The notes under the pieces: generated by a model
The model's input: the letters and a program-made list of their open reading frames with translations, nothing else
The model's database searches: none
Told to the model about the DNA's origin: nothing
Made by a program: the position numbers and the translations under genes
Origin: an uncultured Flammeovirgaceae bacterium
GTDB lineage: Bacteria > Bacteroidota > Bacteroidia > Cytophagales > Cyclobacteriaceae
Reading direction: 5' to 3'
DNA: 11,941 bases
NCBI GenBank assembly: GCA_946886805.1
Contig: CAMPJM010000077.1
Location: forward strand, 1 to 11,941
Part shown: positions 7,197 to 11,941 of the stretch, piece by piece
Layout of the letters: each line of letters starts with the position of its first letter
Position numbering within the stretch: the stretch's first letter is position 1

Positions 7197-7276
7197 AGCG
7201 ATGACATCCCTCTTCTATGAACAACAGCGTAAGAATCCGGCAAAGGAGGCTAAATTTTAAAAGGGATGTCATCGCT
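7197..7276. repeat. 80-bp element bounded by a perfect 15-bp inverted repeat
   Basis: AGCGATGACATCCCT (7197-7211) and AGGGATGTCATCGCT (7262-7276) are exact reverse complements, with 50 bases between them. It is coding-free, with no obvious target duplication at its ends. It could be a miniature inverted-repeat element, a BIME-like pair of oppositely oriented repeats, or a long stem-loop. The remainder of the 7088-7501 gap holds the repeat at 7069-7116, GC-richer repeat-like sequence at 7310-7365 and the promoter described below. Confidence 0.75.
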
Positions 7277-7447
7277 TTTGAAGATTATAGTGCAGATCTT
7301 TTCTGAAATTCCTAAAGCCCCTTCCGACTGTCCGCAGCTCTCCCGAAAACGAGCCGTGTACCGGAATTGATTGCTGTAATAGGAATAACATTAATCAACA
7401 ACAAGATTGTCGGATTTACCCCTTTATTATGGCATATTCACACCTTA

Positions 7448-7475
7448 TTAAGTTTATGTTTATCAATTAGATTTG
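7448..7475 (+). promoter_or_regulatory. putative promoter of the DUF1801 fusion gene
   Basis: TAGATTTG (7468-7475) fits the Bacteroidota -7 consensus TAnnTTTG exactly. A TTA at 7448-7450 stands about where the -33 TTG should be. Predicted transcription start is near 7480, leaving about 20 bases of leader before the ATG at 7502. This spacing supports that ATG over the TTG that opens the ORF at 7367. Confidence 0.4.
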
Positions 7476-7501
7476 TCTTACCGCTTATAAAAGTTGAAAA
7501 T

Positions 7502-8149
7502 ATGATAACTACAAAAGCCAATATCGTTGACGAGTATATCGCCGACTTCCCAAAAGAAATTCAAATTATTCTACAACAAATCAGGGAAACAATAAAGACG
7601 GCAGCACCTGAGGCTCAAGAGAAAATCAGTTATGCCATGCCTACTTTCTATCTGGAGGGGAATTTGGTGCATTTTGCTGCTTTTAAAAATCATATCGGCT
7701 TCTATCCCGTTCCTTCGGGTATTGAAGCTTTTAAAAACAAACTGTCTGGGTATAAAGGGGCAAAAGGTTCAGTTCAATTTCCTTTGGACCAACCGATGCC
7801 CTTGGACCTTATTTCAGAAATCGTAAAATTCAGAGTAAAGGAAAATCTGGAAAAGGCCTCAAGAAAGAAAACTTTGAGAACCTGTAAAAATGGTCACAAA
7901 TACTATAAAAGCAGTGATTGTCCCACATGTCCGGTGTGTGAAAAAGAGAACAAACCGGAAGGCGGAATACTTTCTTTACTCAGTGCACCAGCTCGACGAG
8001 CCCTTGAAAATAATAATATTGTATCTGTGCAGCAATTATCCAAGCTAAGTGAAAAGGAAGTGCTAAGTTTCCATGGTATTGGTAAAACGTCTATCCCCAT
8101 TCTTAAAGAAGCTTTGGCAAAAAATGGCCTAAAGTTCAAAGGTGATTAA
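7502..8149 (+). CDS. DUF1801 / zinc-ribbon / RpoA-CTD-like fusion protein
   Basis: A 215-residue protein with three parts. Residues 1 to about 118 form a DUF1801 domain (YdhG/CyaY-like fold; VDEYIADFPKEIQ, ISYAMPTFYLEG, HIGFYPVPSG, GAKGSVQFPLDQPMP). Residues 128-146 form a small zinc-binding segment (Cys128, His132, Cys140, Cys143, Cys146 in a CKNGH...CPTCPVC arrangement). Residues about 158-213 resemble the C-terminal domain of RNA polymerase alpha (LLSAPARRALENNNI, SVQQLSKLSEKEVL, HGIGKTSIPILKEAL), a helix-hairpin-helix fold that binds DNA or transcription factors. Cytoplasmic; a regulatory or nucleic-acid role is inferred only. The ORF is open back to a TTG at 7367, but that extension is hydrophobic, unlike the family, and lies over the promoter, so I choose the ATG. 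It stands alone, divergent from the SNF2 unit and convergent with pgl. Confidence 0.85.
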   Translation: MITTKANIVDEYIADFPKEIQIILQQIRETIKTAAPEAQEKISYAMPTFYLEGNLVHFAAFKNHIGFYPVPSGIEAFKNKLSGYKGAKGSVQFPLDQPMPLDLISEIVKFRVKENLEKASRKKTLRTCKNGHKYYKSSDCPTCPVCEKENKPEGGILSLLSAPARRALENNNIVSVQQLSKLSEKEVLSFHGIGKTSIPILKEALAKNGLKFKGD

Positions 8150-8209
8150 TGTGAGTTAGCGGAGTTATAAGAGCCAAAATAGCGTCGTTGCCCTTTATTA
8201 CCACGTCAT

Positions 8210-8238
8210 TGCCCCAAAGGGATCCACCAGCTGGCGGA
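8210..8238. repeat. TGCCCCAAAGGGAT word and CCAGCTGG palindrome
   Basis: TGCCCCAAAGGGAT (8210-8223) is the exact reverse complement of 3186-3199, inside the split hairpin after the glycosylase gene. It runs into the 16-base palindrome 8223-8238 (TCC-A-CCAG / CTGG-C-GGA), symmetric except for one A-C mismatch. Confidence 0.65.
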
Positions 8239-8316
8239 CGAACGGCCTTTCCGTAACAGGCTATGCCACAAAACGCTACTCCTCCAAAAACACAGATGAG
8301 CTAGAAGTAGGCTCAA

Positions 8317-8368
8317 AGTGCGGCAATCCCCCATCACAAGCTCCGCACTACGTTTTTAGGGGATCGCC
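8317..8368. repeat. two overlapping, mutually exclusive stems
   Basis: AGTGCGG (8317-8323) pairs with CCGCACT (8343-8349). GGCAATCCCC (8322-8331) pairs with GGGGATCGCC (8359-8368) with one A-C mismatch. The two share bases 8322-8323 and cross each other, so they would be alternative folds or a pseudoknot-like arrangement. Confidence 0.55.
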
Positions 8369-8371
8369 ACA

Positions 8372-8401
8372 TCAATTTTTTTTCGAAAAGAAAAAAATTG
8401 A
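8372..8401. repeat. long A/T stem-loop
   Basis: TCAATTTTTTT (8372-8382) pairs with AAAAAAATTGA (8391-8401) around an 8-base loop. The stem consists mostly of A-T pairs, so its stability is modest. It directly precedes the first CTCGCGATGACG copy, and a similar AAAAATTAATT precedes the second, suggesting a composite repeat unit. Confidence 0.6.
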
Positions 8402-8461
8402 CTCGCGATGACGTGTTTTTATAACATTCTGATTTGCAGCGTTAAGCTTCTAACCTTTCTG

Positions 8462-8485
8462 TACCTTAGATTGAAATCTAAGGTA
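8462..8485. repeat. near-perfect 22-base palindrome hairpin
   Basis: TACCTTAGAT (8462-8471) pairs with ATCTAAGGTA (8476-8485) around TGAA, an unbroken 10-bp stem that can close one pair further in. No T-run follows on either strand. Confidence 0.7.
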
Positions 8486-8497
8486 ACAGCATCGTCC

Positions 8498-8543
8498 ATG
8501 CCTACGGCATTTGGCAGGTGAGAAAATGGAGTGCCATCGGCAC
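8498..8543. repeat. paired GCC-nnn-GGC hairpins
   Basis: ATGCC-TAC-GGCAT (8498-8510) and GTGCC-ATC-GGCAC (8531-8543) are 5-bp stems with three-base loops, 20 bp apart. TGCC-ATA-GGCA at 3176-3186 is a third copy of the same design. The inner GCC/GGC is kept while the end base pair changes in step. Confidence 0.65.
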
Positions 8544-8553
8544 GAACGATTTT

Positions 8554-8581
8554 GTAATAATGGAATTTATTCCATTATTAC
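8554..8581. repeat. 28-base palindrome
   Basis: GTAATAATGGAAT (8554-8566) and ATTCCATTATTAC (8569-8581) are exact reverse complements separated by two bases. As a hairpin it would have about 12 pairs and a 4-base loop. It is the longest perfect arm pair in this gap apart from the tract above. Confidence 0.7.
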
Positions 8582-8717
8582 TACCGATGACGTGTTTACG
8601 TAAATTGCTGATTTACAGTAGTTTATATCGTCATCCTGATTTGCGTGTTTGGCAGGGCCAAAAATTAATTCTCGCGATGACGAACCGGCTTGGTATTTTT
8701 GTACAAAAGGATGTAAT

Positions 8718-8752
8718 TACTGTAGAGAAGCGATTTATGCATCTCTACAGTA
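8718..8752 (-). terminator. stem-loop just past pgl, possible terminator
   Basis: TACTGTAGAGA (8718-8728) pairs with TCTCTACAGTA (8742-8752), 11 bp with a 13-base loop, beginning six bases after the pgl stop on the minus strand. The position suits a terminator for the gnd-zwf-pgl transcript, but no T-run follows. The CTGTAGAGA...TCTCTACAG arms resemble a dispersed repeat known from other genomes, so it may be a repeat put to use. Confidence 0.4.
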
Positions 8753-8757
8753 TGAAA

Positions 8758-9492
8758 TTAAACCTGTTTATCTTTAGTAATAAATCGTCCTGCCTCTTCG
8801 TCGATATACCAATATAACTTCCCCGGTGCTGGTTTTATCAGCTGTGAGGGTAATAGTTCGGGATTATATTCCCCATAGAGTACATTCAATAGCGTTTTTG
8901 CTTTCCCTTCTCCATAAACGGCGAAAAAAATGTTTTTTGCTTTGTTAATCAGCGGTGCGGTGAGGGTAATTCTATGTGTTTTTTGTTCCGAATTATAGCC
9001 AGTGCTTACCCATTTTGTTTGTTCGTTTACAACTTCCGAGCCGGGGAAAATAGAGGCTGTATGTCCATCAGCACCCATTCCAAGAAGTATAAGGTCAAAA
9101 GATGGTTCTTGATTTGAGAAATGTTCTTTCAATTTCTTTTCGTATTCGTCAGCAGCTTTTTCTGTTGTTGTTTCACTGTTCATCCTAAAGATCTGGTCTG
9201 GCGGAATAGCTACATGGTCGAGCAGTGTTTTGTATCCCATTTTTGCGTTATTTTGATCATCATCAAAAGGAACAGCTCTTTCGTCTCCCCAAAAAACAAA
9301 GCATTTTTCCCAGGGAATTGATTTCTTGTAAGGTTCAGAACTTAGAATTTCGTGCAGCTTCAGCGGCGAACTACCTCCTGTTAAGGCGAGGGTAAATCTG
9401 TCATTTTCCTGTACAGCCTTAAGGGCAATAGCTTTAAAATCTTCTGCCATTGCTTCACTTGCAGCTTTTTGGTCGTTATATTTCTTTATCAT
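8758..9492 (-). CDS. pgl: 6-phosphogluconolactonase
   Basis: Hydrolyses 6-phosphoglucono-delta-lactone to 6-phosphogluconate, the second step of the oxidative pentose phosphate pathway, in the cytoplasm. The 244 residues are of the DevB/SOL type and of usual length: LTGGSSPLKLH (38-47), FWGDERAVP (67-75) and LLGMGADGHTASIFPG (136-151) with the probable catalytic Asp142 and His144, then PSQLIKPAPGKLYWYIDEEA near the C-terminus. The ATG lies 12 bp after the zwf stop with no Shine-Dalgarno sequence, so co-transcription with zwf is very likely. It is the last gene of the unit and is followed by a stem-loop. Confidence 0.96.
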   Translation of the reverse strand: MIKKYNDQKAASEAMAEDFKAIALKAVQENDRFTLALTGGSSPLKLHEILSSEPYKKSIPWEKCFVFWGDERAVPFDDDQNNAKMGYKTLLDHVAIPPDQIFRMNSETTTEKAADEYEKKLKEHFSNQEPSFDLILLGMGADGHTASIFPGSEVVNEQTKWVSTGYNSEQKTHRITLTAPLINKAKNIFFAVYGEGKAKTLLNVLYGEYNPELLPSQLIKPAPGKLYWYIDEEAGRFITKDKQV

Positions 9493-9504
9493 AAAAGTGA
9501 ATTT

Positions 9505-11004
9505 TTAATTGATATGCCATGACCTTCCATCTCTTGCCAACATGGCATCAGCTTTTTGAGGCCCCCAGGATCCTGCATCGTAGTTTGGAAAATCCGTGGA
9601 TTTGTTTTCTTCCCAGTCTTCCAAAATCGGCATTATAATTTTCCAGGCAGTTTCTACCTGGTCCGCTCGCATAAATAGAGTAGAATCTCCCTGCATCACA
9701 TCCAGAAGGAGTGTTTCATAAGCCTCCGGAGACTGATCTACATAAGTGTTGTCATAATCAAAATTCATCTCCACGGTGTTCAAAAGCATTTTCAGGCCCG
9801 GCCTTTTTGCCTGCATGCAAAGCTTGATTCCCATTTTTGGTTGGATGTTAATAACCAACAAATTAGGAGAGGTGTTAGTTGCCTCACAAGGAAAAAGCTG
9901 ATGGGAAACCGGTTTAAATTGAATGGTTATGGAAGTGTTTTTTTCCTTCATGCTTTTTCCCGTTCTCAGATAGAAAGGAACATCCTTCCACCTCCAGTTG
10001 TCGAGGTAGATTTTAAGCGCAGCAAATGTGTCGGTATTTGAATAAGGGTCTACACCTTTGGAATTTCGATATCCCTCGATTTCTTTTCCTTTGATCCACC
10101 CGGAGCGGTACTGGCCTCTAATTGCATTTGCTTTGACTTTTTCCGGAGTGGAAAATGGCCGTACCGCATTGAGTACGTCAATTTTCCTATTCCTAATTTC
10201 ATCTGCTTTATAGGTAATAGGCGGCTCCATACCAATCATGCATAAAAGTTGCAGCAAATGGTTTTGGATCATGTCCCTCAAAGAACCTGATTTATCATAA
10301 TAATTGCCCCTATGCTCCACGCCCACAGTCTCAGAAACCGTGATCTGCACATTATCGATATAATTCCTGTTCCACAAAGGTTCGAAAATAGAATTCGCAA
10401 AACGAAAGGCTAAAATATTTTGTACTGTTTCCTTTCCAAGGTAGTGGTCAATTCTATAGATCTGATTTTCTTCAAAACTGGCTGTTAGTTTCTTGTTCAA
10501 AGCTTTGGCGGTCTCGTAATCCCTTCCAAAAGGCTTTTCTACCACTAATCTGCTTGTTTTAGGGTTACTAGCTATCCCTGAAATTCCGATGTTGTGGGCT
10601 ATAGGCTCAATAAATTGTGGAGAGACCGACATGTAGAATATCCTATTGGCAGTCGCCCCCCATTCGGCATCCAATGAATCTAGTTTAACCCCCAAATTCT
10701 TATAAGCATCAGCATTGGTAAAATCAGCTTTATAATAAGAAATAGACTCAGCTAATTTTTCCCAGTTTCCATTTATTGAAGTTTCCCTTCTGGAATATTT
10801 ATCTATTCCCTCTTTTAGCATGGTTTTTAATTCCTCATCAGTTTTTTCATGATGGCTTACACCGATCATGGCAAATTGTTTTGGAAGCCAATTGTCCAGC
10901 AAAAGATTGTATAAGGCAGGCACTAATTTTCTCTGGCTAAGATCACCTACTGCTCCAAAAATTACCAATACAGTCGGCCCAGGCTTTTTTACAGATTCAA
11001 TCAT
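9505..11004 (-). CDS. zwf: glucose-6-phosphate 1-dehydrogenase
   Basis: Oxidises glucose-6-phosphate to 6-phosphogluconolactone with reduction of NADP+, the committed step of the oxidative pentose phosphate pathway. Length (499) is typical. The nucleotide-binding motif is FGAVGDLSQRKL (17-28), with Val20 where GASGDL is more usual. EKPFGRD (156-162) follows. The substrate and active-site motif RIDHYLGK (184-191) includes Asp186 and His187. His249 in DMIQNHLLQ corresponds to the catalytic base described in the Leuconostoc enzyme. All key residues are present. The start ATG follows an A-run. It sits between gnd (75 bp upstream) and pgl (12 bp downstream), the three forming one functional set. 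Confidence 0.97.
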   Translation of the reverse strand: MIESVKKPGPTVLVIFGAVGDLSQRKLVPALYNLLLDNWLPKQFAMIGVSHHEKTDEELKTMLKEGIDKYSRRETSINGNWEKLAESISYYKADFTNADAYKNLGVKLDSLDAEWGATANRIFYMSVSPQFIEPIAHNIGISGIASNPKTSRLVVEKPFGRDYETAKALNKKLTASFEENQIYRIDHYLGKETVQNILAFRFANSIFEPLWNRNYIDNVQITVSETVGVEHRGNYYDKSGSLRDMIQNHLLQLLCMIGMEPPITYKADEIRNRKIDVLNAVRPFSTPEKVKANAIRGQYRSGWIKGKEIEGYRNSKGVDPYSNTDTFAALKIYLDNWRWKDVPFYLRTGKSMKEKNTSITIQFKPVSHQLFPCEATNTSPNLLVINIQPKMGIKLCMQAKRPGLKMLLNTVEMNFDYDNTYVDQSPEAYETLLLDVMQGDSTLFMRADQVETAWKIIMPILEDWEENKSTDFPNYDAGSWGPQKADAMLARDGRSWHIN

Positions 11005-11011
11005 TTTTTGA

Positions 11012-11045
11012 TGCTAATATTATTCAACAGACATTGTTTAACGGT
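11012..11045 (-). promoter_or_regulatory. possible internal promoter before zwf
   Basis: In the 75-bp gnd-zwf gap the minus strand reads TTGACC, then about 20 bases, then TAATATTA, loosely fitting TTG and TA elements at Bacteroidota spacing. The -7 part lacks TTTG and lies only a few bases from the zwf ATG. Weak; zwf may simply be read from the gnd promoter. Confidence 0.15.
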
Positions 11046-11079
11046 CAATAGATACAAAGGATTAAAAAATTATAAATTA

Positions 11080-11941
11080 TCAGTCGTTCGACCAGATGGT
11101 GTGGAAGAATCCTTCTTTGTCAACTCTCTCATAAGTATGCGCACCAAAATAATCTCTTTGTGCCTGTATCAGGTTTAGTGGCAACCAACTACTTCTGTAA
11201 AGATCAAAATAAGAAAGGGAAGCCATTGAAGCAGTCATGGGAATATGAACATCTATGGCCATTTTAATAATTTCTCTCGCATCGTTTTGATAAACAGTAA
11301 GTTTTTTTGCAAGTGTAGAATTCACCAGAATGTTCTTTAAAGAAGGATCTTCAGAAAAAGCGCTTCTGAAATCTTCCAACATAGTTGCTCGGATTATACA
11401 TCCACCTCGCCAAATCTTAGCTACTTCCGCCAGGTCTACGTCGTAACCATAGGTTTCAGAGGCCTTTTGAATCATTGAAAATCCCTGTGCATAGGCGGTT
11501 ACAAAAGAAAAATAAAGCGCATTTTTTACTTTCTCAACCGCAGTTTTTTTATCTAGGTTGAGTGGAGATGACTGGTTCGGGTAAATTTTTCCTGCGGCGA
11601 CTCTTTCTTCTTTAATAGCGGAAATATCCCGCACAACCACCGCCATATCAATAGTTGGTACCGGCACTTTTAAATCAAAAGCATTTTGAGAGGTCCATTT
11701 TCCAGTACCTTTTTGCCTGGCCATGTCCAAAATACTATTTAAGATTAAGTCTGATCCCCCTTCTTCTTTTTTAGCAAAAATATCTGCTGTGATCTCCATT
11801 AAAAATGAATTTAGCTCGCCTGAATTCCAGGCTTCATACACTTTTCTCAGTTCTTCATCAGATAAGCCTATTCCCGATTTCATTAGATGGTAGGATTCTG
11901 AGATGAGTTGCATCAGCGCATATTCAATCCCGTTATGCACC
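11080..11941 (-). CDS. gnd: 6-phosphogluconate dehydrogenase (decarboxylating), C-terminal part
   Basis: Oxidative decarboxylation of 6-phosphogluconate to ribulose-5-phosphate and CO2 with reduction of NAD(P)+, the third step of the pathway. Only the C-terminal 286 or so residues lie in the window. The apparent GTG at 11940 is the Val codon of the internal VHNGIEY motif, not a start; the NADP-binding domain and the catalytic lysine just before this motif are beyond the edge. Matches to the E. coli enzyme include HNGIEYALMQLI, EAWNSGELNSFL, KGTGKWTSQNA, RVAAGKI, AYAQGFSMI, IWRGGCIIRA and the ending LIQAQRDYFGAHTYERVD then KEGFFHTIW. The C-terminus is complete. First gene visible in the gnd-zwf-pgl unit. 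Confidence 0.97.
   Translation of the reverse strand, partial: VHNGIEYALMQLISESYHLMKSGIGLSDEELRKVYEAWNSGELNSFLMEITADIFAKKEEGGSDLILNSILDMARQKGTGKWTSQNAFDLKVPVPTIDMAVVVRDISAIKEERVAAGKIYPNQSSPLNLDKKTAVEKVKNALYFSFVTAYAQGFSMIQKASETYGYDVDLAEVAKIWRGGCIIRATMLEDFRSAFSEDPSLKNILVNSTLAKKLTVYQNDAREIIKMAIDVHIPMTASMASLSYFDLYRSSWLPLNLIQAQRDYFGAHTYERVDKEGFFHTIWSND

Larger units (their letters stand above)
8150..8757. repeat. 608-bp gene-free, repeat-rich convergent gap
   Basis: No credible gene is seen. The stretch is a mosaic of palindromes and short direct repeats, itemised in the following entries. CTCGCGATGACG occurs at 8402-8413 and 8671-8682; CGATGACGTGTTT at 8406-8418 and 8585-8597; and an inverted CGTCATC near 8628. 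The same GATGAC-centred words occur in the inverted repeat at 7197-7276, so the gaps share repeat families. A further stem, GTAAAT / ATTTAC (8600-8616), has a 5-base loop. Confidence 0.75.

Noticed and set aside
7367..7501. N-terminal extension of the DUF1801 fusion from a TTG
   Set aside because: The extra 45 residues are hydrophobic and unlike the family, and they cover a good -7 element; the ATG at 7502 gives a normal DUF1801 start.
7632..8139. ORFs at 7632-7826 (+) and 7903-8139 (-)
   Set aside because: They are shadows of the DUF1801/RpoA-CTD-like gene in other frames.
1669..8757. Insertion sequence or phage element in the gaps
   Set aside because: There is no transposase, integrase or structural gene; only short non-coding repeats are seen.
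8518..8817. 99-residue plus-strand ORF overlapping the 3' end of pgl
   Set aside because: It starts at GTG, runs through several palindromic repeats and enters pgl on the opposite strand; its sequence has no protein-like pattern.
9121..10235. ORFs at 9121-9321 (+), 9841-10041 (+) and 10050-10235 (-)
   Set aside because: They overlap pgl and zwf in other frames and show no family features.
8758..11941. gnd-zwf-pgl cluster as something unusual
   Set aside because: This is a common arrangement of oxidative pentose phosphate genes, and all visible catalytic motifs are normal.

Overview
The window looks like chromosomal DNA of a member of the Bacteroidota, possibly a marine Cytophagales-type bacterium. 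The reasons are AT-rich coding sequence, A-rich rather than Shine-Dalgarno-like sequence before the starts, Bacteroidota-style TAnnTTTG promoter motifs, and the protein families present. The assignment rests on style and recall, not on a marker gene. No rRNA, tRNA, CRISPR array, transposase or phage gene was seen.

Layout: nhaB, a Na+/H+ antiporter gene (100-1668, +), is followed by a 457-bp gap packed with small hairpins. Next come a truncated DUF1801-like fragment (2126-2308, +) and an endonuclease VIII/Fpg-family DNA glycosylase (2400-3128, +). A short repeat-filled convergent gap separates these from a large SWIM/SNF2 helicase-like ATPase (3272-6661, -), which has a small uncharacterised ORF just upstream in the same frame (6686-7087, -). 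A 414-bp divergent gap carries two kinds of repeat and a putative promoter for a DUF1801/zinc-ribbon/RpoA-CTD-like fusion protein (7502-8149, +). A 608-bp convergent gap follows, again full of repeats. The right end holds the oxidative pentose phosphate genes on the minus strand, in transcription order gnd (cut by the window edge), zwf, pgl.

How the genes work together: zwf, pgl and gnd encode the three successive enzymes from glucose-6-phosphate to ribulose-5-phosphate, giving NADPH, and are probably co-transcribed. The glycosylase and the SNF2 protein both act on DNA but converge on each other, so they are not an operon. NhaB suggests use of, or defence against, sodium.

The most notable feature lies between the genes. 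All four large gaps are built from short imperfect palindromes, many with a three-base loop and stems that differ from copy to copy yet stay paired. This resembles REP/BIME-type nomadic repeats and could be the trace of a transposase acting in trans from elsewhere in the genome. I see no new multi-gene system here. The repeats and two decayed or oddly started ORFs beside them are what deserve attention.
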